Part shown: piece by piece, positions 13,101 through 25,065 of the stretch | How the letters are laid out: every line of letters begins with the position of its first letter | Position numbering within the stretch: the stretch's first letter is position 1 | Assembly (NCBI RefSeq): GCF_012273895.1 | Contig: NC_052104.1 | Location: 6,634,001 to 6,698,000, forward strand | Length of the DNA: 64,000 bases | Reading direction: 5' to 3' | DNA from: Zerene cesonia | Taxonomy: Eukaryota > Arthropoda > Insecta > Lepidoptera > Pieridae | Made by a program: the position numbers and the translations under genes | The notes under the pieces: generated by a model | Database searches by the model: none | What the model saw: the letters and a program-made list of their open reading frames with translations, nothing else | What the model was told of the DNA's origin: nothing

Positions 13101-13956
13101 CTTCGTATGATTAGCTGCAATAATGGAATGTCCATAATAATTACTTAATTTGACTTCCATTTTGCTAGGCAAATCGGAGACATACACTGGTACACAAGCA
13201 ACAGTTGCTGGATGGGGAGCGATGGGAGAAACAGGCAATTGGTCTTGCTCACTTCTTGAAGCACAACTGCCTGTCCTCAGCAATGAGGAATGCAAGAGTA
13301 CCAGCTACAATAAGACGAAGATTAAGGACGTTATGATGTGTGCTGGTTTTCCAGCTACTGCTCATAAGGATGCCTGTACAGTTAGTATATTTACTAAATA
13401 ATTATATCGTAGTGATATAAATTCTTTAAGGTCGTATACAGCGGCTTGTTATAGAATCAATAGTAAATAATCAGAAGCTCAGAAGATGCGCACTGTAAAT
13501 AATAATAAGAATTATATAATCGTAAATTAAAATTATCTTACCCTGTTTTGACTGAATGATCGCGTAAGTCATAACTCCCATGTATTTGAATATAATCCGG
13601 TGCTTAGTTGTAGTGTATTAGGTAACTTCATATATACTTTCTTAATATTTATTTATATTTCAGGGCGATAGCGGAGGGCCGTTGATTGCAGAAAATAAAG
13701 ATCACGCATATGAACTTATCGGTAAATGTGAAATTTTAAAATTCAATTAATATTTTTCATAGGTTTCCTTTGGAATTTGTACTTTTTTCGTTAAAAAATA
13801 TGAATTGAAATAAAAAATCTCTTTGATTTCGCAGGTATTGTATCATGGGGGTATGGCTGCGCCCGAAAAGGCTTTCCCGGAGTTTATACAAGAGTGACGC
13901 ATTATTTGGACTGGATTAAAGACAATACTGACGACGCCTGTTACTGCGACTATTGA
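10106..13956 (+). CDS. Secreted trypsin-like serine protease, copy 2 (complete)
   Basis: Seven exons: 10106-10171, 10305-10383, 10743-10905, 11243-11448, 13169-13380, 13664-13721, 13835-13956; 906 nt, 301 aa, no internal stop. Exon 1 encodes a signal peptide (MMWLSAFLVLCALVSS). Exon 2 encodes a short pro-region ending in CKDCSCGERNE. Activation is predicted after Arg58 (PR|VVGG). The triad is His99 (SAAHC), Asp146 (SNDITLL) and Ser245 (GDSGGP). KDACT places Asp at the S1 pocket (trypsin specificity), but position 192 is Thr, where copies 1, 3, 5 and 6 have Gln. The C-terminus is DDACYCDY. Two adjacent ATGs open the frame; the first was chosen and the choice changes only one residue. The exon 5 donor is gttagt. 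Probable secreted zymogen; physiological role unknown. Confidence 0.93.
12335..12405. repeat. AT-only low-complexity tract
   Basis: Iterated AATTTAATAATTTAAT units in intron 4 of protease copy 2. Confidence 0.8.
12815..13060 (+). repeat. Family R interspersed repeat
   Basis: Begins GCGGGCAACTGAGCTGGTAG and contains GGTAAGCGAAGCCTACCG, then a GC-rich tail with TGTGGACCTCCGG. The order is the same as at 52285-52490. It lies in intron 4 of protease copy 2, just before exon 5. Confidence 0.55.
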
Positions 13957-14728
13957 TTAAAATAAAAAAAAATGCAGTCAAGATTTTAGGAGTTATAAAT
14001 TAAACCTCGCTTAATTGCACATTGCAAAAGTGCATCACTAATAAAATGTGAATACATTATCATTTCGTTTTATTATATCCCTTTAAACCCATATTTTATT
14101 ACACGTCAATATATATGTTGATTGTGTGCTATATTTCATAGTGATTTAGGATTTCGGTTTAACCTTTGCCATAAAACTTGGGACATTCTAAATTATATGT
14201 TTGTTTTTTTGGGGTACAAAAAAGGGTTTTTATAATGTCGAAGTCAAACAGCTATAATTCAATAAATTCACGCCTTTAATGATTTTAGGTACGCGCATTA
14301 GTTTATTTCGTCCGTTGAATTTTATTTATTAACATACCTTCATTTTCAATTGGTTAATATAAGTAAAAAGTTGAACACAACAAACTTACAATATTAACCT
14401 CTGCATTTTGTAAAAACTTAAGCCAAATAATATGATTGAAAATATATAGCTATACATTCATCTTATAAGAACGAGCCTAAAATTTAAGTTCTTTCTGACT
14501 AAAATGTTGACATTTGTAATATTTAGTACCGGTTCTAAGGGCAGAGGAAGAGACGTAAACAGTATAGGCTATCTAATAATAGACTAGATGCCTAGCTTTA
14601 TGTTGTGGTTGGAGGAGCAATGCCCTCATTCTTGTGAGAAGCCTCCCAAGAAGGGGACTTCTATCCTGATTTGATTGCGAAAGGTCAAAGTTTGGTTTTA
14701 CCTTATTATATATTTTTTTAAGTAAACA
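13957..14728. other. Intergenic region between protease copies 2 and 3
   Basis: Contains the poly(A) signal of copy 2 and an AT-rich stretch before the copy 3 start. No gene or clear repeat seen. Confidence 0.6.
14040..14045 (+). promoter_or_regulatory. Polyadenylation signal AATAAA, protease copy 2
   Basis: A canonical hexamer lies 84 nt after the stop of protease copy 2, followed by T-rich sequence. This is a reasonable 3' end; the other copies also have nearby hexamers (6694, 21202, 28037, 32792). Confidence 0.55.
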
Positions 14729-17700
14729 ATGTGGGAGGCAAATATTGTGATACTTTTAATCGTGTGTTTTGGTGTAATGGTAAGTGTTTTGGTGTTATTT
14801 GTATCAAAGATTTTAATTTTTTCTGTTAAGATAAAGTGTTCTGAGATTAATATACAGAAATGTTTGATAAATTGCTTGTTATTCATTAATGAACTTGACA
14901 TTTTTATTAATTTTGATTTGCAGTACCTAACTTTCTTAAAAAAATATTTTTTAAAAATCTTTAATTTATAAAGCATTTAAATTTTTACCGATTTCCAAAA
15001 AGGGAGGAGGTTCTCAAATCAAGTATATTTGATTGTGTTTTACTGGTGAATGGATTTTAGCATTTTTTTTTTGCATTCAGTATCTTTACTTGCCGTGTTG
15101 TCGTAATTAAATTATGTCTCCTTCTGGCATTTTAAGGGTTATTTTTTTTAATAATTACATGAATAGTGGGATGAAATGATACAATATTCGTTAATGCCAC
15201 TTTTTGTGTACATTTTCAAATATCTAAAACTATATTCGATGCAGTAATTTTTATTATCAGTGATTTTAAATTAAAATTAGCTGACCCGGAAAATGCTGTT
15301 CTGCCTTACTCTTATCATTAAGGAGTATGAAAAATAGATGTTGTTGCCGATTCTGAGACATACCCAATATGCAAATAAAATTTCATAAGAATCGGTAACT
15401 AAAATTGTGACACAGGAGTTTTATATATAAGTTTTTAGTTATTTTTATAAAGCTTATTTAAATCATAGGGTGATGAAGCTAATGTCACGAGTACAGAACC
15501 AACTACTGCTGGAATAGATGAATCGATTTATGAAGATGAGCTGCACAAATGTAACTGCCGTAAGTATAAAACATATTTATATGCTAACGTAGTACCCTCA
15601 AATAATAAAATAGGAAAAAAGATAATTTAAACTTTGTCTATATATTGAACTACAAATCCATATTTACCAATGTAGAGTATATTAAATGTACTTAATAACA
15701 TTCGACCCTATGATAGGGAAATACTTAGCTAACTTAAGGTACTTGTATAATTCTCGAACGACGTTGAAGAAACATTTTCACAGAAATTACTGGCATAAAC
15801 TAGTATTATACATATGTATATCTAATAACCATAGCAGATATTACATTAATTCAACGCATACTGTTATATTATCTGTGATACAACCAACCTCTTCTTACAC
15901 CAACTTTCAATATATTGAAACATTTGTACTAGTTACCTCTTATATACTCAGGGCTATCACTTATCACAATATGAAATGCACGGACCGTGACCTAGCAGAT
16001 TTTTAATGTCCTAATGATTTACAAGTTCGACGAATCAATTTACTTTCACACCTTTCACGTTAGATTTGACATGATTCGCCTCGGTTTTAGAAGCGTTTCA
16101 TGTTTTTTTTTATTATTTTTATGTTACTTACTGCAACTGTGACTAATCTAAAAGATGTGTCATTTACATATATATATTTTTATTAGGTTTATAAAACTTG
16201 TTTTTCTTTTATTTCATTTCGTATCTACAATGATCTATTAATTATATGATTTTTATTTTACAATTACCTATAATATATATGATTCTTGAAATTTATGATA
16301 TCTATTTGTGTCATATAATCGTGTATAACATCAATTATAACGCATTTTAGGCTGTGGTGAACGTAATGAAGCTTCTCGAATCGTTGGCGGAGTAGAGTCA
16401 GCAGTCAATGAGTTCCCTTGGGTAGTCAGATTGACGTATTTCAACAAGTTCTACTGTGGAGGGATGCTCATTAACGATCGATATGTGATGACTGCTGCCC
16501 ATTGTGTAAAAAGGTTAGTTACTCTTTATTTATTTTAACTATTATGTCTGGTCTCGAATATATGCTGCTCTTAAAAATTTTACTTGTTTTATTTGTTTGA
16601 TAAAACTGGTTTTAAAGAAGCTGATTAATTGTACTATAGTTTTGTGAATAATTTATAACATAGATTTTCAATGTAAAATGGTTAACTCGTCGTTTTTTTT
16701 ACGAATGTGTTAATAATTCAGTTAATTTGCGTTTCGCAGCTTTTGATTCTATACTTTATTGGCGTGAGTTATACTTGTTATTTTTATCGTTTTAGCCTCA
16801 TGTGGTTTATGATGAAGGTGACCCTTGGGGAGCATAACCGTTGCAATAATACTCACCGGCCAATAACACGTTATGTGGTTAACATCCGAGCTCAAAACTT
16901 TAGTTATGTTGACTTCAGAGATGATATTGCTCTCTTGAAGTTAAACGAGCGAGTAGAAATAACAGATACTGTTAAGCCAATCTGCTTGCCGCATAATGAT
17001 GGTATGTCCTGTAATTTTTTGAAATTTTACTTATTCCTAATTTTAAGTACATAGTTCATAGTTTTTAGTATAGGAAATTGATATATGTAAATTTTGTGAT
17101 ATTATTTCTAATTTTATTATAGCAGGTTTTTTTATGCCAGAGCAAACAAAGGGTCAGGTGGGCCACCTGATATAGAAGAGAATATTATACCTATTGCCAT
17201 ATAACCATAAAATAATTTTAAGAGATTGTCTATAAAACAAAATATAAATCTTTTATTTCTAGAACAAATTCAGATGAGGAAAAACAATAATTAACAGTAG
17301 CACCTACTTTTTTTCTTAGAGACCCAATATAAACCAGAGCAAGGACAGAATAGGTTGTAAAAATTCGTGATAAGAGTGATGTTGGAGCATAATTAAAATT
17401 ACATAATATGATAAATACTTAAGCTCATTTATTCTTATATTTACAAAAAATATATATGCCTAACATATAAGTCAACCAAGTGTCCAGGATAATGATTATT
17501 AATTCCTAACTGGTACATTTTTCGAATTTAAAATTGCGCATGAAATTAATAGCCAATTTAGCAAATTCTGGATAACCCCTGTTTAAGGTTTTAAGAAAAA
17601 AAAAAAAGAAGTATGAACATACCACTCAAATAGTGTTTAGTAATCTACCGCTTTCTTCATCCGCAAGTAAGAAAAGCTAATACAAGTTGGTCGCCCCGAC

Positions 17701-18885
17701 TTTGTCGATGGTACACATACTTATAGCATATAGCACTCAGGCTCATATACACTTGCTCGTTGCACTAAAGAAAAGGTTTCGAAATCGGTCCACTTGTTTC
17801 TGAAATTCACACCTTTATACAAACGAACTCTTCAACCTTTAATATAGATTAATTCAATAAATTATATGCATGTATTTTTTTTATAATTTAGTATAATACA
17901 TTATTTGGGTTCAATATCAGCCACTCCGTCATATTACCTACTCTAAACAAAATACTGTATTATGCAATTTGTTATTTCGTTTATTTTTAACAGATAACGA
18001 ATATATTGGTGTAAAGGCCATAGCTGCTGGTTGGGGATCGCTGGGAGAACAACAGAACCACTCTTGTAGTTTGCTAGAAGTTGAATTGCCAGTTTTAAGC
18101 AATGAGGAGTGTAGAAATACGAAATATGAGAGCGCTATGATAAGTGATAAGATGCTTTGTGCAGGATATCCTAGTGAAGGAAAGCGAGATACGTGCCAGG
18201 TAAAAATTAAGTTTGAATAGGTTTGTTTTTTTTTTGTTTTTATTTTCACGCTATGAAATTTAAAGTAAATAAGTAATGAAAAATTATTGTTATGATTAAA
18301 TAAATTTATTTTACTGCGAAATAATAGTAAGTAAGCGAAATAATAAGTTACTCAATGCGACGGACTTGATTGAATGATATTTATGATTATTATGGTATGG
18401 TACCATTCAAATGTTTTCTCATATCAAATATTTGTATAAGTACTTTTATTAAATCTCTATTTGAATGGTTCATAGGAGGTACGCAAAGTGCTATACCCAC
18501 ATTTTCTTTGAAAGTACGAACGGGTCATGTCTTCTCTCTAATAATTTCGAATTAGCAGTTTTTTGAAATCTTTTTCGTATACATACAATTTTATAATAAA
18601 CGCTTAATTATATATATTTACAGGGTGATAGCGGCGGTCCCTTGTCAGCCGAGAGAAAGGATAAACAATACGAGTTATTAGGTAACTGGTCATTTTCTAT
18701 TTAATGTATTTTTAGATATGTTAACGACACTCCTTTTGTATACTATATACTAACTGTTTTTAGGAATCGTTTCGTGGGGCATTGGATGTGGAAGGAAGGG
18801 ATATCCGGGTGTATACACTAGAGTTACGAAGTATCTGCATTGGATCAAACATCACGCGCGTCGCGGTTGTTTCTGTAGAGATTAA
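14729..18885 (+). CDS. Secreted trypsin-like serine protease, copy 3 (complete)
   Basis: Seven exons: 14729-14779, 15469-15559, 16351-16513, 16796-17001, 17994-18199, 18624-18681, 18764-18885; 897 nt, 298 aa. Exon 1 is a signal peptide (MWEANIVILLIVCFGVM). Exon 2 is an acidic, Thr/Ser-containing pro-region ending in KCNC; the next exon completes RCGERNE. Activation after Arg57 (SR|IVGG). Triad His98 (TAAHC), Asp145 (RDDIALL), Ser242 (GDSGGP). RDTCQ gives Asp at the S1 pocket. The C-terminus is RGCFCRD. Exons 3, 4, 6 and 7 match copy 2 exactly in length (163, 206, 58, 122 nt), so copies 1-3 are recent tandem duplicates. The Arg-rich tail before the last Cys pair (HHARRGC) differs from copies 1 and 2. 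Likely secreted endopeptidase zymogen. Confidence 0.93.
15280..15440 (+). repeat. Diverged transposable-element fragment in intron 1 of protease copy 3
   Basis: Contains AGCTGACCCGGAAAATG, then CATACCCAATATGCA and AATTTCATAAGAATCGGT. These blocks resemble a repeat common in insect genomes (recalled, not searched). Ends about 30 nt before exon 2. Confidence 0.45.
17690..17850 (+). repeat. Unclassified repeat in intron 4 of protease copy 3
   Basis: Same decayed family as 8320-8465, with GAAATCGGTCCACTTGTTTC and CGAACTCTTCAACC near its end. Confidence 0.35.
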
Positions 18886-19398
18886 AACAGTATTTTATGG
18901 AGATTTACTAAGCGTAGTTTTTAAATGCAATATATATGAAGTTGGCTAGAAGTTAATCTTTCTTTTGAGTTCAGGTTAATCAAAAAAATACAGAAAATAG
19001 CTAATATAGCACATAGCTAAATCGCCTATCATTATTTTGAGACAAAAGTTATTCAAAACCTTTTATATCGCGCATTTTTGGTTGTAAGCAAATTTGCTAA
19101 AACTTTTCATGATACGAAATTTGTTGTTCAATAGCAATTCATGTATACATTGCATATGTTCGCTTCAAATAAATCATCTCCAATGTTGTATGCTATTAAT
19201 ATATGTTTTCTCACCCGTATTCCTAATCATGTTAAAATCCATTTATCCGAAATATTCTTACGTGATCAATATTGTCATTATCATGTAATTAAAGAGCCCG
19301 CATATTATTTAAAATTGACTTTTTTGTTTAAATACCTTGCCTATATTTTAAGAATAGTTAATACAGTCCAATATATTCCGGGAAGCGTTATTGTTATC
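18886..19398. other. Intergenic region between protease copy 3 and the protease homologue
   Basis: AT-rich. The only open frames overlap each other and show no domain or splice structure. It should contain the promoter of the homologue, but no clear TATA/initiator pair was seen. Confidence 0.5.
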
Positions 19399-21174
19399 AT
19401 GCATATTTTATCGTTGTTTTGTTTGTGTTATTTTATACAGTTTTCGGTAAGACATTTTCTTTTCATTAAATACGTACACTCAATTCAATTGTTGACAGCA
19501 ATTAAAAAAGTGTGATGTTTTATTTTCAGCACTGTTTACTTTTCAGTAACTTATTGAGTTATTTAGGATTGCGACCGTCTTGCTTATGTCGTACGTATCT
19601 CTTTATTGATGTTTATACTTATATAATATTAATATTGATAATTACTTTTTGGTTATGAACTTTTATGAATTACGTATTTTATTATAGGATGTGGAATTGT
19701 AAACAGTGGTCGTTATAGTCTGTTAGATAAAATCAGAGGAGTAGACCCTATTCCGCCTAACCCGATGCCGTGGTTGGTGTTTATCCATGCCAATGATTCG
19801 ATTATACCTGGAACTTTAATATCCAATAGACACGTTTTAACAGCTGCATCTAGGGTATATGCGTAAGTTTTAATGATGAAATGATATTGCTATACTGTAT
19901 ACGGTACTATGTATTTATCATGTTAAATCTTAAAAACTTGTCCTATCTTTCAGTTTATCACCGTCCATGGCATTCGTACAGATAGGATCCAACAACTTCT
20001 GTAACAATAATGGATTAAATTATAGTGTGGAAGCAATTAGGATTCCTAGTGGATATACACCCAGTGGTGGAGATAGCGACTTGGCTTTATTGAGACTTGC
20101 TAATGAAGTTTCTTTTAATCAATACATATCGCCGATTTGTTTACCTTTGAATTGTATGTATATTTGTCTCTCTTTATTTTTGTTCGTAAATTGTATCACC
20201 TATCATAGCCCGAGATCCTACTGTCCGATTTCCCACGTATCTCATTTATTTTAATGAAATTATAAATTAATTTTATATAGCGAGTATGGATGCTATTATG
20301 GGAAAGAAAAGGATTAGCAATTAATTTGCTAATGTAAATAACTAATCACTTAAAATTTTGTTTATTAAGCTTAAAATAAAATGATTAAACTATTAACGCT
20401 CCATTCGAGAAGCATTGTCTAGTTAATGATTTAGTTTGATCATAGATGTTTTATATTGTCATACTTTCGCTAATAGAAAAGCACGATATTATGAGCTGAG
20501 CTTGAGACCTTATTTTCCTAGGGAGAGACTATATAAGAAGAACAGCAATTGTATCAACATTACCTAATAACGATGTAGGATCCCAATGTATCGCGCGAGC
20601 TACTATATTTTCTTTAGTAGACGGATCGACTTGTTCCTATCAAGCTAATTATACTGTGGATAAAGGCTGTGTAGGACCAACTGGACCTTCCTATGTAACA
20701 TTGTTTGATGTGAGTACCTTTATATTTTTAGACATAGAGATACTTCAACATTACTATACGGAGAAGATGCATTTTACATCTGTTTCTCTATAGGTTATTT
20801 TTATTGAGTGTGTTAGGTTAGGTTAGGATAGTTGTCCCTTGGATATTCAGTTTTTTACTTTAAATTTTAGTTGGAGTAAACTTTAGAATAGTTAAAAGAT
20901 TTTACAGCTTCCACCTTTTAGAAAATTAAATTGATTATTTGTTAGTTTCCTATTTAACTATACAAATATTCTTATTGCGTCACGCATTTTTTAGGAAGAT
21001 GTAGGTGCAGCAGTGATGACGCGCCGTCGCGGTCTCCCACACGTCAGACCGTTCCGACTGATAGGGGTGTTGTCTTCGGCTTCCAATAGCTCAGAACCGT
21101 CAATTTATACAAAAATAAACGATCACAGGTCGTTCATTTTTCAAAATACACAAGGAGATTGTATGTGTGTGTAA
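19399..21174 (+). CDS. Serine protease homologue (catalytically dead), copy 4
   Basis: Six exons: 19399-19446, 19530-19590, 19688-19862, 19954-20153, 20522-20709, 20995-21174; 852 nt, 283 aa, no stop. Signal peptide MHILSLFCLCYFIQFS; light-chain motif SCLCRCG as in its neighbours. The S1 fold is recognisable (DLALLRL with Asp137; ISPICLP; final GDCMCV), but TAAHC reads TAASR (His to Ser91), GDSGG reads EDVGA (Ser to Val227), IVGG reads IRGV with no activation Arg, and AGWG is absent. Both partners of the usual 42-58 and 191-220 disulfides are gone. It therefore cannot be a protease but is maintained as an open frame with good splice sites, which suggests a selected non-catalytic role such as cofactor or binding protein; a young pseudogene is less likely. 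The last exon is a fusion of the two last exons of its paralogues. AATAAA at 21202. Confidence 0.85.
20813..20827 (+). repeat. Short (TTAGG)3 telomere-like repeat
   Basis: Three tandem copies of the insect telomere unit in intron 5 of the protease homologue. Too short to imply a former telomere. Confidence 0.6.
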
Positions 21175-21601
21175 ACTGTATTAGAATTGTTCATTATTTA
21201 AAATAAAGCGAGAGCAATATTTTTTAATACTTTATTTATTTTCTCTAAAATGTTGTACATTAGTCATAATGGATATAATTTAAGAAATGGAAGTGCATAT
21301 TTAATATTTGCATGGGATAAAATGCTTCATCGAGGTAGAGATAGCATAATACTATACCCAGGTAAAAACTGTTATATTGTAACTATTTCCAGACAAGTAC
21401 TTATATAATAAAATCGCTCCACAATGAAGTGAAAAAGACAAACAAACAAATAAAGAAATAAACACATTTTCATTTTCTCATTTTAATATTGGGAAGAATA
21501 TCACAGAAACGTATAAAATTTAAAATTTTTTATTCATTCATTAAAGTATTCAGAGTAAAATAATTGTCATTTGACTTAACCTAGAAACAAATGCTCTGAG
21601 T
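21175..21601. other. Convergent 3' region of the protease homologue and the desaturase
   Basis: AATAAA at 21202 serves the + strand gene. TTTATT near 21530 is a candidate minus-strand signal for the desaturase. No coding sequence. Confidence 0.6.
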
Positions 21602-24600
21602 TCAGGCCTTCGCGGATCTCCTTTGAAATGTTGTTTGTTGAAGCGCTTCTCTCTCACAAAGCGGTAATCCCTCCTCACTAAGTGCAGTGTTGGGAGGAGG
21701 GTATGTGACGTTGTATGTAATGTTCAGTGGGTGGACTATACCAGTCGCTGTCACTGCGGACTTGGCCTCGTCATTGCCGAGGTCGAAGTGGGTACCATCG
21801 CCTGAGCTCATGATGCGATTTACGACCTGTTATACAATTTCAATGTAGATTATTAATTTTATCCCGAAAATATTCAGACAGAGAACGTTTTGTGAACACT
21901 ACAGGCGTGATAGTCTAGCAACAAAGCATAAATTTAGAATATGCTACAGATTAATTCATAAAATATTTTGTAAAAATTCAAATTCATCCCTTTTTTTTTC
22001 TTTGTCTTAGTTATACCACAGATAACGTAATACAATACTATATAGGTTATATATAGGTTATACTTACCATTTCATGAGACGCTGTCTTGAGATCGTAAGC
22101 TAAGCCAAGCTTAGCACATAAATCTATAAATGCGGTCGATGGGTTGATAAATGTAGGTAGTTCAGCTGCTTTATAATCCCAAGGGAAGGCGTGGTGGTAG
22201 TTGTGCCAGCCTTCACCATACGAGAATAAAGACACGAACCATGACTCAACTGGTTGAAGTTTTCTGCAAAATGAGAGAATAAAAATTATCTCTATGAAAT
22301 CAGTACTGTATTTTATAAACATATTGTAATATTAGAACATACAATATAATAAGGAGGCCAGTTACATAAGGGTAGTGATGGACTATGAGAAATCCTACTG
22401 CGAAAGTTTGTAAGGATGTGTGTGCGTTTGTTGCTCTTTCACGCAAAAACTGCTGAACCGATTGCAATGAAATTTGGTACGTAGACAGCTGGACAACTGG
22501 AATAACATACAGGCAACTTTTTATTCCGATATTCCCACGGGATACGAACTTACGAGGGTGAAACCGCGAGGCGCAGCTAGTAGATAATAAAATAGTGATG
22601 CTTAATTATTTTATTGTTTGTGACACATTCTCTACTTTTTATTTTTTCTTATCTACTCTCGAACTTCTCCATCCATGTAACTGAAGTAGTTTATCTAAAA
22701 TTAAAGCTCAAATTCATCACTTTCTAGATTCAAAATGCATCAACATTTTCATACGGTATTTAAAACACATCCTTTATACCGATTAGCCGTACTTACGACA
22801 TTTTAAAATAATGGTGCCGCGATCTTTACATTGTTAGCAAAACATTGTGTACACAAAGAAAGGTTAGTGAAGCGTAAAACGTATTCCACATACTTGTCAT
22901 ACGGCCTCGTGCCATATAGATGTGCAGCACTATTGACAAGCCAAGTGCCGTTAAGTTGTATCACATAACGCGCGAAAAAGCATACTAGCAGCGAAGTTAC
23001 AAAAGGTTCCCCGAAGAAGTAATATGGTACACCTACTGGAACCAGCAGGGAAGTGACAACGAATATGTAGGGATAATACCTGTAAAAAGAAGATTCGCTG
23101 TTGTTATAGCTAATGAAATCGATGTTAGTTGATCAATTAACATAACAATTATTAGTACATGTGATACTGTAACGTTTCTAGAAAAGTTTATATTAAAAAC
23201 GGTCTATTTGTGTTTTCCGCTATTAAGGGGTCAAAATCAATTATTCATACAATTAATTAGACGGGATACAAAACATGTTGCACCTTATTTTTTGTTGCTT
23301 TCTGTTTCTACATTTTAGGTCCTTTACTTTTTTACAATTAATCATTATTGTTATATCGAACGTGAAGATAAAATGTAATTATTAATCCTACTAATCCTAC
23401 CTATCCCATATTATAAATGCGAAAGTTTGTGAGGATGTGTGTGTGTTTGTTGCTCTTTCACGCAAAAACTACTGAACCGATTGCAATGAAATTTGGTACG
23501 TAGATAGCTGGACAATTGGAATAACATATAGGCAACTGTTTATCTCGATATTCCTACGAGATACGGACTTACGCGGGTGGTACCGCGGGGCGCAGCTAGT
23601 TGAACATATGTTGCTCCGTTTTTTACTCTCGACCCGGCTTCGACTCAGTTATAAGCTTGATGTGTGTGTCTGTCTATGACATCGTAGCTTCCGAATGGAT
23701 GAACCGATATTAAAGCGCAGTATTAGTAGGAGAAAGGAAGTATATTAATTCGATAGTAAATAAGTCTATAGAACAATGATACTTTCATCATCATCAGCCC
23801 ATATATATGTTCCCACTGGGACACAGGCCTCCTATGAGGGTTTAGGCCATAATCTACCACGCAGGCCAAGTGCGGGTTGGCTGATGTCACATGTCGTGGA
23901 ATTTTTGATTCTCACACATGCCGGTTTCCTCACGATGTTATCGTTCACCGTTTCGAGCAGTGTTGATGTTATCCACATGTGTAGATAAATTGGAAAATCA
24001 ATTTACTTCCTGGACGCTCGCCTGGTCTCGAACCCCGAATTATCTTAATGATGCTTTATTGATTAAAAAACACTAATACTTACTTTTTCTGAAGCATAAT
24101 GAGCTCGTCAGCTTTTATGTCGCTCATGTCGATCCGTTTCCCTAATTCCTTTACGTATGGGTGTTTCTTAGTCAGTAACCAGCCTACATGAGAGAAGAAG
24201 AAGCCCCTTTTCGAATTGTGAGGGTCGCCGTCCGTGTCTGAGAACCGGTGATGGAGGCGATGGTCACGGATCCACACGAAAAGGGAATTCTAGAATGATA
24301 AACATAGTTTACTGTGATGATGTCTTATGTCTGATGTGTAATTTACTCTGTGACATGTTGCTATAAATATATACTAATTAATAATTTATTATAATATCTA
24401 AACAAGTAAGTTTTTAATATTTAGAGATAGATAGCTATTTGAAAGCTAGCTATTTGTTGTGTGAAGACCACCATATGAAAAAATACACTTTAACAACTAT
24501 TTAAGTGGTGGCTACATCAAATGCGCTTAATGTCCTAAATAACATAGCATCTTGTGTTATATTAACTATCTTTATAAGGTTGTTGATAAAAATAAATATA

Positions 24601-25065
24601 CTTACTTGACCCGATGCGGTCTGCATTAATATGAGGAACACTTTTAGAGCTGTTGTCGCCTTGTAACATTTATGAGTAAAAAGTCTGTGGGCTCCAGCTG
24701 TTATGCCGAAGCCAAGCATTGTCATAACGATAAGGACTGAAAATTGAAGAACGAATCATTATAAATTATTGATATTATTTACAGTTTTTAGTTTAGTAGT
24801 CATGTTTATATTTGAGTAAGAAATGTAAATTTGGAAAATTTTACTTACACCATACGTATGTTTTAAAGCAAATTCCACCAGAAAAAAATATATAAGCTCC
24901 CCATAAACCAAAGAAATGTAACACTGAGAAAAATACTATATTATGCCACACGATTTCATGTTTGTAATTATAGTCTGTTCCTATATCTTTACTTGTTATA
25001 TATTCGCTGTTTAATTTATTATTAATATTTTCATTATCACATTTGTTTTCACTTAAACCAGCCAT
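21602..25065 (-). CDS. Acyl-CoA desaturase (membrane fatty-acyl desaturase)
   Basis: Minus-strand exons in order: 25065-24849, 24736-24606, 24289-24084, 23079-22894, 22263-22068, 21826-21602; 1161 nt, 386 aa. Family reaction: introduces a double bond into fatty acyl-CoA at the ER membrane, using a di-iron centre and electrons from cytochrome b5. The iron-binding histidine boxes are intact: HRLFTH (89-94), HRLHH (126-130), HNYHH (267-271). Other family blocks seen are DGDPHN, RGFFFSHVGWLL, NGTWLVNSAAH and GEGWHNYHH. The first hydrophobic segment follows KHEIVWHN. The four-residue motif used to class lepidopteran desaturases reads QPVE (250-253). The start was chosen at 25065 (good context AAAATGG); an in-frame ATG at 25107 would add 14 residues. 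It lies inside the protease array on the opposite strand, tail to tail with the protease homologue (about 430 bp between stops). Double-bond position and any pheromone role cannot be told from sequence. Confidence 0.95.
22393..22580 (+). mobile_element. Non-autonomous Helitron, family 1
   Basis: Starts TCCTACTGCGAAAG and ends GCGCAGCTAG, flanked by A and T as expected for Helitron insertion. A GC-rich inverted repeat with a gtgaaa loop lies about 10 nt before the CTAG end. In intron 4 of the desaturase. Confidence 0.7.
23386..23599 (+). mobile_element. Non-autonomous Helitron, family 1
   Basis: Starts TCCTACTAATCC, contains GCGAAAGTTTGTGAGGATG and CACGCAAAAACTACTGAACC, and ends CGCAGCTAG before T. 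In intron 3 of the desaturase. Confidence 0.75.
23785..24045 (-). repeat. tRNA-derived SINE, truncated copy
   Basis: Same family as 7628-7935, with the microsatellite tail and B box (GGGTTCGAGACC) but without the A-box end. Lies 40 bp from a desaturase exon. Confidence 0.75.

Noticed and set aside
15686..16006. 106-codon open frame in intron 2 of protease copy 3
   Set aside because: No domain, composition like intron, and it lies between two firmly supported exons.
19141..19515. 124-codon frame overlapping exon 1 of the protease homologue
   Set aside because: Different frame from the splice-supported signal peptide exon, AT-driven composition and no domain.
20813..20827. Interstitial telomere repeat
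   Set aside because: Only three TTAGG units; too short to indicate a fusion or telomere.
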